Of a stretch of DNA of 64,000 nt, positions 37,671 to 47,055 are shown piece after piece. The DNA is taken from positions 88,208 through 152,207 of the forward strand of contig WGCU01000018.1 of NCBI GenBank assembly GCA_015493635.1, given 5' to 3'. The translations under genes were made by a program, and so were the position numbers. The notes under the pieces are model-generated. The model was not told the origin of the DNA and made no database searches. It saw nothing but the letters and a program-made list of their open reading frames with translations. The stretch's first letter is position 1. Each line of letters starts with the position of its first letter. The stretch is from Spirochaetaceae bacterium. Lineage in GTDB: Bacteria > Spirochaetota > Spirochaetia > B11-G9.

Positions 37671-38711
37671 TTGAAAAAACTAGCAGGTATTTTAATTTTT
37701 TTTAGTTTAGCAGCAGGATTATTCGCTGATGTACTGAGTGAAACAGTAGCTACCGTTAATCTTATAAAACCTCAGATGATAACATCCCGACAGGTTCAAA
37801 ATGAAATCAATGCCTACAATGAACAGCTCAAAAAAAGCGGACTTCCTCCGCAGAAAATAACAAAAAAACAGATGCTTGATAATATGATATCATCTATTCT
37901 CATTCTGCAAGCTGCAGAGAGAGACGGCATTACTGTTTCAGGGGCCGAAATGCAGAGGGTTATTGATACTCAGATGAAAAGTGTTGAAAATCAGCTGCAT
38001 CGGAAATTAAGTCTGGATCAGTTTAAAAAGATAGTAGAAAATCAAACCGGGACATCATGGGATCAGTATGTTAAAAATTTAAAAGAACAGATGATCAAAC
38101 AGACATACATAACAAAAAAGAAAGCAAAACTGTTTAAAGAGATTAAAGAACCTACGGAACAGGACATTGAAAATAAGTATCAGGATAATATAACGAAGCT
38201 TGTCAGCCCTGAATACATCCGGCTTAGTATGATTTATATAAGTACTGTCAATAAATCGGCTAGTGAAAAAGCAGCCATAAAGAAAAGATTGGAAGAAGTC
38301 TATAAAAAGATAAAAAATGGTGTGCTGTCGTTCAATGATGCTGTATTAAAATACTCTTCAGACGATGCCGTTAAATACAGAGACGGTGATATAGGGTACA
38401 TCAGAAGAGATGACAGGAATACCCGAGCACGGCTGGGTGATACCTTTTTCAATGAAATTTTTAATTTAAAAGTTAATGATATTTCAGATGTCTTAGAATC
38501 TAATACAGGCTATCAGATTGTAAAGGTCACAGAAAAAATGGCACCGAAAGTCCTGGGCTTGAACGATCCGGTTGCTCCCGGTAAAACTATGACCGTACAT
38601 GATTATTTAAAAGCTGGTATTTTTCAGGAAAGGCAGCAAAAAGCCCTTCAGGAAGCACTGAAAGAGGTAGTGAGTGAGCTCAAAAAAGAAGCGGAAATTA
38701 CAATTTTTTAA
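37671..38711 (+). CDS. Exported parvulin-type peptidyl-prolyl isomerase (SurA-like)
   Basis: The 346-residue product has a signal sequence (LAGILIFFSLAAGLFA), a SurA-like N-terminal chaperone domain (about residues 30-150, including LDNMISSILILQAAERDGI), and one parvulin domain (about 175-285; YIRLSMIYIS, YSSDDAVKYRDGDIGYI). It is probably a periplasmic chaperone for outer-membrane proteins, which fits the LptD-like and small barrel proteins in this window. The TTG start has GAGG about 8 bases upstream. Confidence 0.9.
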   Translation: MKKLAGILIFFSLAAGLFADVLSETVATVNLIKPQMITSRQVQNEINAYNEQLKKSGLPPQKITKKQMLDNMISSILILQAAERDGITVSGAEMQRVIDTQMKSVENQLHRKLSLDQFKKIVENQTGTSWDQYVKNLKEQMIKQTYITKKKAKLFKEIKEPTEQDIENKYQDNITKLVSPEYIRLSMIYISTVNKSASEKAAIKKRLEEVYKKIKNGVLSFNDAVLKYSSDDAVKYRDGDIGYIRRDDRNTRARLGDTFFNEIFNLKVNDISDVLESNTGYQIVKVTEKMAPKVLGLNDPVAPGKTMTVHDYLKAGIFQERQQKALQEALKEVVSELKKEAEITIF

Positions 38712-38731
38712 ATAAAGAAGTAAAAACAACT

Positions 38732-39160
38732 ATGAGTTCCAGAAGAAATGGCAGGATTTTGGCTTTTCAAGCTATATTCAGCAGAGAGTTTAATAATGAA
38801 CAGAATGAAGATACTGTTGCAATGGGTTGGCTTGATGAAGAACACCGCCGTAAATATGACGAAGCAACCTTGAGTTTTTCACGATTGCTTATTCAGGGAA
38901 CACTGGAAAACCTTGACTACGTTGATCAGAATATAAAAGAAAACCTGAAAAATTGGGATTTTTCTAGAATTTCCTGTGTGGAACGTGCCATACTGCGTAT
39001 AAGTGTCTATTCAATGCTCTTTCAGAAGAGTATTCCCGTAACAGTAACGATCAATGAAGCTGTGGACATTGCAAAGGATTTCGGGAGCGATGAATCATAC
39101 AAGTTTATAAATGGTGTTCTCGATGGTATAAGAAAACGAAAGAACTTTGTAGATGACTAA
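38732..39160 (+). CDS. nusB: Transcription antitermination factor NusB
   Basis: NusB with NusE (S10) binds boxA RNA in antitermination complexes of rRNA operons. The 142-residue all-helical product has RRNGRILAFQAIFS at the start and the conserved ERAILRISVYSM and TINEAVDIAKDFGSDESYKFINGVLD at the end of the fold. It overlaps the following TPR gene by 8 bases. Confidence 0.95.
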   Translation: MSSRRNGRILAFQAIFSREFNNEQNEDTVAMGWLDEEHRRKYDEATLSFSRLLIQGTLENLDYVDQNIKENLKNWDFSRISCVERAILRISVYSMLFQKSIPVTVTINEAVDIAKDFGSDESYKFINGVLDGIRKRKNFVDD

Positions 39161-40754
39161 AAGAATCTATTTCATTCCGTTAATTCTGTTCCTTGTTGCT
39201 TCTGGGTTTTTTGCCGCAAAATTTTTCTATTTTCAAAAAAAGGAAAGTAATAAATTCAGCACCCAAATCCTCTCTGTTGATTTAGCACTTAAAAAAAATT
39301 CCTATCGCGAAGCTCTCTTAAAACTTAAACACATTGATACAGCCCGGCTTGATCTCACTGAGTTTAAAAGATATCTGAAAAGAGTTTTCCAGGTTAGCAA
39401 AAATACTGAAAACTACTCACTATTTAGAGTTAAAACATTTAATGCTGTCAAACAATACCCGCAGGATAGAGAACTACAGGTTCTGTATCTCTTTTCTCTT
39501 ATTAAAACTGAATCGTACAAAGAAGCCCGTGCTTATTCCAATAAAAGCACGAAAAATGAAGCACTCGATACCTTGAAATGGGAACTTTTCCTTTTGGATA
39601 CTGATAATACAGACTTGAAGTCTACCGGCAGCGGGAGTCCTTTTCTGTCTTTAAACTCCAACGACTCCGCTGTCTATGAACAAGCTGCTGCTGAAACGGA
39701 TAATATCGGATTTTTATATGATGAAGCACTCCTGTATCTTGGTGAGGGATTATCTGGAAAGGCATATGCTATACTCAAAAAATTGCCGGAAAAATATAAA
39801 GAACGCACTGTTTTGCTGTTTTACAGTGCCTACCAGGAAAACAAATATACCGAAGCGCTTACTATTCTTAATACATATGATCTAGGGTTTTCAATAAAGA
39901 CCATTCTCCTGTACAAAAGCGATCTCATGATGCATCTTAAACGGTATGAGCAAGCAGAAACGGCCTACATTGATTTTATTCACCTGTATCCTGAAGGGTC
40001 ATGGATACCCTATGCAAATCTTGCATGGATAGCTGCTCTGAAAAGCGATACGAAACAGCTTCCTGCTATTTTAAAAGGTCTGGAATACTTTCCACATAAT
40101 CCAGATCTCCTGTACAGTATCGTCGCATATCTTGAATCCGTAAAAGATACAAAGAATGCTTTGTCTATCATTAAAAAATACGGGAACAAAGATCCTGTAC
40201 TTGATGCTGTCATGTTGCGATTACAGGGAAATCTGGAACCAGATCTTTACATAGCACGATTACAGGAGATTGTTCTTGCAGAGAATGTTTCTGACCAGAT
40301 AAAAAAATATTACTGTACGTTTCTGGTAAAAACGGGTCATATGGGAACACTGCAAAACTATATAACGGCTCTGGAGAAACAGGGGCAGAGCAGCCATTGG
40401 CTCTTGTTTTTCAAGGCACTTGTAGAAGTTAACAAAGGGTCCCTGGATACCGCATCAGATCTTTTTACTAAATTGTATCCGGCACAAAGAGACTGGACAG
40501 TAGTATTTGATGCTGCCTTAACACAGTATTATAACAATAATTATAAAAAGGCACTTGAACTTTTCCAGAGTGCAGAAAGTGAGGTTTCTACGAATAGTAC
40601 CCGGTCAGAGATTCGCACCTTTACAGCACTGTCCCTTGAAAAACTTGGTAACAGTAAACGTGCGGTTAAAGAACTCCATTATGCGCTGGAGCTGGACAAT
40701 AAAAATAACAGGGCTTATTTGGAGCTCAATAAACTTCAAGAACAGAAAGATTAA
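39153..40754 (+). CDS. Membrane-anchored TPR protein
   Basis: The 533-residue product has an N-terminal hydrophobic anchor (about residues 7-25) that is either a signal peptide or an uncleaved membrane helix, and the remainder is built of degenerate tetratricopeptide repeats (KKNSYREALLKLKHI, YKKALELFQSAESE, KLGNSKRAVKELHYALELDNK). It overlaps nusB. Partner and function are unknown. Confidence 0.8.
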   Translation: MTKRIYFIPLILFLVASGFFAAKFFYFQKKESNKFSTQILSVDLALKKNSYREALLKLKHIDTARLDLTEFKRYLKRVFQVSKNTENYSLFRVKTFNAVKQYPQDRELQVLYLFSLIKTESYKEARAYSNKSTKNEALDTLKWELFLLDTDNTDLKSTGSGSPFLSLNSNDSAVYEQAAAETDNIGFLYDEALLYLGEGLSGKAYAILKKLPEKYKERTVLLFYSAYQENKYTEALTILNTYDLGFSIKTILLYKSDLMMHLKRYEQAETAYIDFIHLYPEGSWIPYANLAWIAALKSDTKQLPAILKGLEYFPHNPDLLYSIVAYLESVKDTKNALSIIKKYGNKDPVLDAVMLRLQGNLEPDLYIARLQEIVLAENVSDQIKKYYCTFLVKTGHMGTLQNYITALEKQGQSSHWLLFFKALVEVNKGSLDTASDLFTKLYPAQRDWTVVFDAALTQYYNNNYKKALELFQSAESEVSTNSTRSEIRTFTALSLEKLGNSKRAVKELHYALELDNKNNRAYLELNKLQEQKD

Positions 40755-40773
40755 ATAGTACATGGGGGAACGT

Positions 40774-41523
40774 ATGATAAAATTAAAAACGGTTGAAGAG
40801 ATTAATAAAATAAGAGAATCCTGCAGTCTTCTTGCTGAAACACATGAGGCTCTTGGAAAACTTATTCAAGAAGGTATTACAACCAAGGAGCTTGATACAT
40901 TTGCTTATAATTACATTATAAATCACGGAGGAAAACCTGCTTTCCTCGACTACATGGGGTATCCTGCAACACTTTGCACATCAATAAATGATGTCATCAT
41001 TCACGGTATTCCTGGTAAGGAAAAACTGAAAAACGGAGATATCGTCAGCCTGGATCTCGGAATAAATTTAAAAGGCTTTTTTAGCGATTCAGCAGTAACA
41101 CATATTGTGGGACAGGGAACCGCAGAAGACGAACAACTGGTAAAAGTTACCAAGGAATGCCTGTACTTCGGCATTGAACAGGCTAAAGCAGGAAATCGCA
41201 TACATGATATTTCAAGGGCTGTTTACAGACATGCTAAAAAATACGGTTATGGTGTCGTTAAAGATTTTTGCGGTCATGGTGTCGGGTTTGCTCCTCATGA
41301 AGCTCCGCAAATTCCTAATTATGTTGGAGCCGGTCCTAATCCTAGAATAAAGGAAGGAATGGTACTGGCAATAGAACCAATGATTAATGCAGGTACTGAT
41401 GATGTTAAAATCCTTCCTGACGGATGGACAGTGAAAACTCTTGACAAAAAAAAATCAGCTCATTGGGAACATACGGTTGCAATTTTCCGCGATCACACTG
41501 AGATTCTAACAATTTCTCATTAA
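40774..41523 (+). CDS. map: Methionine aminopeptidase, type I
   Basis: Map removes the initiator methionine from nascent proteins. The 249-residue product carries the metal ligands: DLGINLKGFFSDSA (two Asp), GHGVGFAPHEAPQIPNY (His), LAIEPM (Glu) and WEHTVAI (Glu). ATG at 40774 follows GGGGGAACGT, while an upstream in-frame ATG at 40762 overlaps that ribosome site and is unlikely. The length is typical of type Ia. Confidence 0.96.
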   Translation: MIKLKTVEEINKIRESCSLLAETHEALGKLIQEGITTKELDTFAYNYIINHGGKPAFLDYMGYPATLCTSINDVIIHGIPGKEKLKNGDIVSLDLGINLKGFFSDSAVTHIVGQGTAEDEQLVKVTKECLYFGIEQAKAGNRIHDISRAVYRHAKKYGYGVVKDFCGHGVGFAPHEAPQIPNYVGAGPNPRIKEGMVLAIEPMINAGTDDVKILPDGWTVKTLDKKKSAHWEHTVAIFRDHTEILTISH

Positions 41524-41527
41524 TTGT

Positions 41528-41556
41528 TTGCTTATTAGGTGTTTTAACGATAAAAT
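41528..41556 (+). promoter_or_regulatory. Possible promoter before the phosphoribosyltransferase gene
   Basis: TTGCTT (41528-41533) and TAAAAT (41551-41556) are 17 bases apart, followed by AAAGAGGG and the ATG at 41581. Confidence 0.5.
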
Positions 41557-41580
41557 AAAACAAGGTAAAGAGGGAAAAAT

Positions 41581-42186
41581 ATGAAAAAGGATTTTATATC
41601 GTATAATACTGTCCGGAATAATGCACTGAAACTTGCACATAAAATACATCAAGACGGTTTTATTCCCGATGTTATCTATGTGTCTTTACGGGGTGGGGCC
41701 TATATAGGCAATGTAATGAGTGAATATTTTAAAGTTATAAAAAAGAATGACCGCCCCGTTTTCTATGCTGCAGTTGTAGCACGGTCTTATACAGATATAA
41801 GAAAACAGTCCAAGGTTATGATTGATGGGTGGACATACAGCCCTGAATACCTCCGTAACGGAGATAAAGTACTACTTGTAGACGATATCTACGATTCAGG
41901 TAAAACAATAAATTTTCTCGGAGAAGTAATTATTAACCATGGAATTCCGCGAAGTGATCTAAAGATTGCCGTTCATGATTATAAAGACTTAACCTATAAA
42001 AAGAAGAAACTTCCCCTGCTGCCTGATTACAGCTGCCGAACACACCGCATAGACTCACCAGAGGAAGATGTCTGGATTCACTATATGAGTCATGAACTTC
42101 TCGGATTAACGAAAGATGAATTGGAAAAATACTACTATAAAGAAAACCCTGAACTAAAGCAGATAATAAACGAAACGATACTATGA
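41581..42186 (+). CDS. Phosphoribosyltransferase (xanthine/hypoxanthine-guanine type)
   Basis: The 201-residue product has the PRPP-binding signature VLLVDDIYDSGKT (acidic pair and P-loop) and the YVSLRGGAYIG loop of type I phosphoribosyltransferases. It resembles purine salvage enzymes of the XGPRT/HGPRT kind. The base used cannot be read with confidence. It overlaps the next gene by 4 bases (ATGA), an odd coupling for a salvage enzyme and a giant exported protein. Confidence 0.85.
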   Translation: MKKDFISYNTVRNNALKLAHKIHQDGFIPDVIYVSLRGGAYIGNVMSEYFKVIKKNDRPVFYAAVVARSYTDIRKQSKVMIDGWTYSPEYLRNGDKVLLVDDIYDSGKTINFLGEVIINHGIPRSDLKIAVHDYKDLTYKKKKLPLLPDYSCRTHRIDSPEEDVWIHYMSHELLGLTKDELEKYYYKENPELKQIINETIL

Positions 42187-45100
42187 AGAATCGCAGCATA
42201 CTTTTACTATTATTTTGTACCGTTTTCTCCCCGGTATTCGCGTTATCTTTCAGTCCATCTGTTTCACCGGGGGTTTACAATCATGATGTTGTTCTGACAC
42301 TTACTGCTGACACATCAAACAGTATCTATTATTCATTTGAAAGTTCACAGGATTTAGAAAAAGTAAAATATGGAGGACCTCTTGTCCTGTCCGCTATTTC
42401 CGGTGAAAAAAAATCCTATGTAATCGCTCTTTCTGTGGAGAACAAAAACGGAGGAGTAATTATAAAAAAAAAGCTAACGTATACCATAGACAAAACCGTA
42501 CCGATCCCTCCATCAGTAAATCTTTCAGAGGGAGTATACAATACAAATCTTGATTTCACTTTTAGGGATACCGGAAATACAATTCATTATAGTATTTCTG
42601 AAAATGGATCAGGTCCATACAAAATATGGAATGGATCATCCATTCAAATACAGCAATCAGCAAAAACAAGAAATATCATTTTAAGGGCTTACACCGTAAG
42701 CAGCTCCGGAAACAGGAGCAGTGAGATCCTGAAAAGATTTACGATTCTTCCTCTTGAACCAATAGCAGACTCAATACATGTGTACAGTCCTGTAAACGGT
42801 ACTTTTCTCAACAGCCAGCTTCTGTATATTGATCTGAAAGGGTTTAAATGGGTACGATACTCAATAGGGAATAATGATCCGGCTAAATTTGGAACATCGT
42901 ACAGGTATCCGATACTGTTCAAGGAGAAAGGATCATATATTCTTCACATTGCCGGATTACCATACCGGAGTACTAAAATTATTCAAAAAACAGTTCGATT
43001 CAGGATACAGGATGGCAAACGTTCTATATGTTCAGTAGAAAGCGGACTGTATACAGATCCATTTATTGTAAAACTTAACGGTTCCGGATATCGATACAGA
43101 TTGTCCGACGCTGAAACGGAAAAGAGTACATACACTCCGTATACCCGGCCGTTTTCATTATTTCCCGTTGAGGGTACCGTAAAACTTGTTCCGCTGAGGG
43201 TTACAACCTCTCAGAATGAAAGTGATGGAGTGTACCGCTATTTTTACGTTTTTGATAAAAGGAAACCTGGAACACCTTTAATACATGGACAATTGATACG
43301 TCAGAACAAAAGTGCTGATATTTCCATCGATGGTCCTGCACAAACAAGAATATACTATACGCTTGACGGTTCAACTCCAGATAAGTATTCGTTCCTGTAC
43401 AAACGGCCATTTGAGATAAACTTTCCAGATGAGATAAAAGCAGGTTCAAAAATTATAAAAGCTGCTGCATTTTATCCCAATAATAAAGGGAGTGCTCCCG
43501 CAGTTTATTTACTTAATTATGATTTTCTGCCTCCCTCGAAACCGGAGTTTTCATTAAAAAAAATAGATCAGAATACATACCATCTTTCCGTTATAAATAA
43601 AAATGATAATACATTCTTTTATACTCTTTCGTATAACGGCACCATTCCGCCGGTACCGAATATGAAATCATTTGTAGGGGAAAAGAACAGTTACTTTCAT
43701 TTCCCCTTTGGGATTACTGGTCGTTTAACAATTTCGGGTATTTTAATGGACGATGCGGGTAATTTTTCACCAGTTTCAACCATATCAGCAGATTTTGATA
43801 CACAGCCGCCGCCTTCTGTAAATATACGAATTGATTCCGGTAGCATTATCCTAACGGGGGGAAATACCATATACTATGGGGTAACCCAGAATACCGGTAA
43901 AAATACATCCCTGTTTAAAAAATATAAAGATCCTTTACAACTGAAAGATTTCAAAGAAGGTACAAATTTTTATACCTATACTGTTGATAAAAACGGCAAC
44001 AAAAGTGCTACAGTAGTATGGAAAATCCCTTTATTGAGAAATCAATCAAACAATGATTTTTTTTATACGGGAATAAACAATAACGGAGTGTATAATACAG
44101 CAAGAACATTACGATTGTATCCAAATCCAGGCGTATCACTTTATTACCGTATCTCGGAGAACGGAATTCCTCCGGCTGATCCTCTTCCGGTTCCTGAAAT
44201 GCGTATTATAAACCCTCTCATTTTTAAAACAGATAAAAACACAGAAAAAACATTTTTAATTAAAATTCTTTCAACCCATTCAGATACATCGCAGAAAAAT
44301 ACCATTACACAGCTGTCTTTTACTATTGACAAAGTACCGCCTCCTGTTCCCGTTTTTACGACTATAGTAAATGATGCTGTTTACAACAGTCCTGTCATCT
44401 TTTCAGTAAAAAATCACACGGAACCTACCTGGATACTCTGGCAAAAAAAATTTTCTCCTGATGAAAGAGAATCTCTGGCAGTGTACCTTAAAAGGGGAGT
44501 TAGATTAAAAGATACGATAACCCTTGATGTAAACAAGGGAGAAGACAAAAGCTTTCAAATTTCCGCCGCTGCTCTGGACAAAGCGGGAAACGTTTCCTTC
44601 TCCGCTCAACCGGTTACCATCCGCATAGACAAGAATCCTCCTGCACCGCCGTCTCTTTTTGGGATAACCCCTGGAGAGAAAACCGATAAACCTGTTACGT
44701 TTTCACTGTACAGTGAATCGACTGACAAACTGTTTTACAGTATTTCTCAAAATGGCAAAATCCCGGATATTTTTTATGGTAAGCAATATACAAAACCGGT
44801 AACAGTTTCCGGCAAAGAGAACAGTCTGGTCACCTATACCGTGAAAGCCTGGTCCGTTGACGAAGCAGGAAACTATTCCAGCAAAGTGGTTATTGCCCCT
44901 TTCACCATATCACGGATAAACGTTTCTCCTATACAACCTGTTATTCAACAAATGAGTGAAGATACTGCCGTTGTGTCTTTCCCTGATATACATGGAGTTA
45001 AAATATATTACCGATGGTTAAAAAACAGCTACCTCCTTTACAACAGTCCCATTCTTGTTTCGCTGAATAAAACAGGGGACCAGAATGCCTTTTTTACATA

Positions 45101-47054
45101 CACGGTGGATTGCTACGGCAATAAAAGTCCTATAACTGTACGTTTTCTACAGTACAATAACAAAAAAGCTGGATTACTGTCGGGGGCTAAAAAGAATGGG
45201 ATTTACAAAACAGCCGTAACCATAAAAAAACGGTATCCTGATTCACTTATTCGTTATGAAGTTACAACTCAGAAAACCCCGGCTCCGGAAGTTACCTATT
45301 TTTCGCCTGAATTAACCGGGAATATGACCTTCAATGCTGCAAGAGGAGAAACTCTGCATATTACTATCAATGTCAAGGCTTTTAACCGCCGCACATTTGA
45401 ACCGGTGTCTTCTGAAGAAAGCTATGCTTTCACCATTGACCGGAGTATTCCTGTAAAACCTCAAGTTTCCGGAGTGCATAACGGAGATTATTATCAAAAT
45501 GGTCGGGTTGTTTCATTCTCTTCCGATGATGGAACAGTTTACTATACGCTTCAGAAAAATGGTTCAATCCCTGGATTGTACCGCCCCTACGTTTCACCAT
45601 TACACATAGATGTGAAGGAAGGTACTTTTTCTGATTTTTCTCTAAAGGCTTATACTCAGGATAAAGCGGGAAACAGAAGCCCTCTTACTGTTGTTTCATT
45701 TTCAATCGACAAGTCGAATGTATATCTTTCCACCAAGGGAAAAGACAGCTATGACGGTACCCGTTCCAGGCCGCTGCGGACACTGGAAGCAGCTCTGAAA
45801 CGTGCCGAAAAGACCGGAAGAAAGAAAATTTATCTTACCGAAGGAGAATATACATTAGAGGAAGGAACAGTACTGAATACTGACATTTCTTTGTTGGGAG
45901 GATTCAGTTTTCCGGAATGGAAAAAAAGTAATGGAAAAACAGTTTTTATCCGTAAGGGGAACAACAGACATTCACCGCTCTTTACCATCCTGTCGGGGAA
46001 TGTTTACATAAAGAACGCCTCAATACATAATATTGGTCTGGACGCCCCCCTCATTGATCAACAGGGCGGTGTTCTGCATCTTTCAAACAGTAATATAATC
46101 TTTGCCAACGGCAGGGGCATTCAAGCGCTGAAGACAATTGCCGGATCTTTGTATCTTGATAACGTCAATTTCTACGTTGGGCCTGTTAAAAACACACTTC
46201 TTATCGGTCTTAAAAACTGTTCTTTCCGCATAAACAGAACAACCATTAGAAGTACGGGAACCTTTGATACGTTAAAAGTTTTCAATATTTCGCATGTTGC
46301 CTCAGGATCCTTTAACAAGGTAACGATAGACCCTTCAGGAGGGCACATTATTGAGCTTTTCAGAGTAACTAACAGCACCCTTACATGTACTGACTGTTCT
46401 GTTCAAACCGGAACTGATTTGATTTCTGCAGCCGGATTCATGCTTGACGGAACAGATCTTACCTTGAAAAATGTTTCCTTCAATGGTGATCCGGGCAGCC
46501 GCATTCTGTCTTTTATGGATTCGAACAATTCAACGGTACATATTACCGATTCTACCGTAACAGGCTCTGCTCTCAGCGGAATTTCTCTGTTTAATATGGA
46601 CAAGTCTGAACTGTATTTAAACAAAGTCACACTGAAAGCCGGAGATACCCCTGATTTTATGTATACGGTGAAATCCAACGCTTCAAAACTCCAGATTCTT
46701 CATTCGAAGTTCACCCTTGGAAACAGTTCAGACAGTTTTTTTCTTAATGCTGTCAATTCTTCTCTCGATTTTGAACAGTCCGAATTACTTTCAATAAATA
46801 CGAAAAATACTGCAATCTTTGATTTGAACGACATGAAAACGGTGAATTTGGAAGGAAACAGTATTAAACAGCAATTCAGGACAGCTGCGATACCGGTATG
46901 TATAACAGGGAAAGGAAGAGTTTTTATACGGGACAACATCTTTACAAACTGGCCGACTCTTGTAAATGACAACGGCATACTGCTGAAAACCGGAGAAGAC
47001 CTCAATACCTATGCAGGCTTCAGCACTCCTCCGGCTGGAAACAGTTCCGAATAA
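42183..47054 (+). CDS. Giant exported repeat protein: chitobiase-C-terminal-like repeats plus beta-helix
   Basis: The 1623-residue product has a signal peptide (cleaved near residue 20 after VFA). Residues about 25-1170 are tandem immunoglobulin-like modules resembling the chitobiase/beta-hexosaminidase C-terminal (CHB_HEX_C) family, marked by repeats such as IYYTLDGSTPDKYS, YSISENGSGP, FTIDKVPPP, YTVDKNGNKS and VDEAGNYSS. From about 1180 a DUF1565-like motif (LSTKGKDSYDGTRSRPLRTLEAA) opens a right-handed parallel beta-helix to the end. No catalytic motif is visible, so it is probably a surface or periplasmic binding or structural protein. It ends one base away from the stop of the convergent lipoprotein gene. 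Confidence 0.88.
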   Translation: MKNRSILLLLFCTVFSPVFALSFSPSVSPGVYNHDVVLTLTADTSNSIYYSFESSQDLEKVKYGGPLVLSAISGEKKSYVIALSVENKNGGVIIKKKLTYTIDKTVPIPPSVNLSEGVYNTNLDFTFRDTGNTIHYSISENGSGPYKIWNGSSIQIQQSAKTRNIILRAYTVSSSGNRSSEILKRFTILPLEPIADSIHVYSPVNGTFLNSQLLYIDLKGFKWVRYSIGNNDPAKFGTSYRYPILFKEKGSYILHIAGLPYRSTKIIQKTVRFRIQDGKRSICSVESGLYTDPFIVKLNGSGYRYRLSDAETEKSTYTPYTRPFSLFPVEGTVKLVPLRVTTSQNESDGVYRYFYVFDKRKPGTPLIHGQLIRQNKSADISIDGPAQTRIYYTLDGSTPDKYSFLYKRPFEINFPDEIKAGSKIIKAAAFYPNNKGSAPAVYLLNYDFLPPSKPEFSLKKIDQNTYHLSVINKNDNTFFYTLSYNGTIPPVPNMKSFVGEKNSYFHFPFGITGRLTISGILMDDAGNFSPVSTISADFDTQPPPSVNIRIDSGSIILTGGNTIYYGVTQNTGKNTSLFKKYKDPLQLKDFKEGTNFYTYTVDKNGNKSATVVWKIPLLRNQSNNDFFYTGINNNGVYNTARTLRLYPNPGVSLYYRISENGIPPADPLPVPEMRIINPLIFKTDKNTEKTFLIKILSTHSDTSQKNTITQLSFTIDKVPPPVPVFTTIVNDAVYNSPVIFSVKNHTEPTWILWQKKFSPDERESLAVYLKRGVRLKDTITLDVNKGEDKSFQISAAALDKAGNVSFSAQPVTIRIDKNPPAPPSLFGITPGEKTDKPVTFSLYSESTDKLFYSISQNGKIPDIFYGKQYTKPVTVSGKENSLVTYTVKAWSVDEAGNYSSKVVIAPFTISRINVSPIQPVIQQMSEDTAVVSFPDIHGVKIYYRWLKNSYLLYNSPILVSLNKTGDQNAFFTYTVDCYGNKSPITVRFLQYNNKKAGLLSGAKKNGIYKTAVTIKKRYPDSLIRYEVTTQKTPAPEVTYFSPELTGNMTFNAARGETLHITINVKAFNRRTFEPVSSEESYAFTIDRSIPVKPQVSGVHNGDYYQNGRVVSFSSDDGTVYYTLQKNGSIPGLYRPYVSPLHIDVKEGTFSDFSLKAYTQDKAGNRSPLTVVSFSIDKSNVYLSTKGKDSYDGTRSRPLRTLEAALKRAEKTGRKKIYLTEGEYTLEEGTVLNTDISLLGGFSFPEWKKSNGKTVFIRKGNNRHSPLFTILSGNVYIKNASIHNIGLDAPLIDQQGGVLHLSNSNIIFANGRGIQALKTIAGSLYLDNVNFYVGPVKNTLLIGLKNCSFRINRTTIRSTGTFDTLKVFNISHVASGSFNKVTIDPSGGHIIELFRVTNSTLTCTDCSVQTGTDLISAAGFMLDGTDLTLKNVSFNGDPGSRILSFMDSNNSTVHITDSTVTGSALSGISLFNMDKSELYLNKVTLKAGDTPDFMYTVKSNASKLQILHSKFTLGNSSDSFFLNAVNSSLDFEQSELLSINTKNTAIFDLNDMKTVNLEGNSIKQQFRTAAIPVCITGKGRVFIRDNIFTNWPTLVNDNGILLKTGEDLNTYAGFSTPPAGNSSE

Positions 47055-47055
47055 C

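Noticed and set aside
42242..45720. Tandem DNA repeats or a CRISPR-like array in the giant gene
   Set aside because: The repeats are at protein level, diverged in DNA, and lie in one open frame; no regular spacers are seen.
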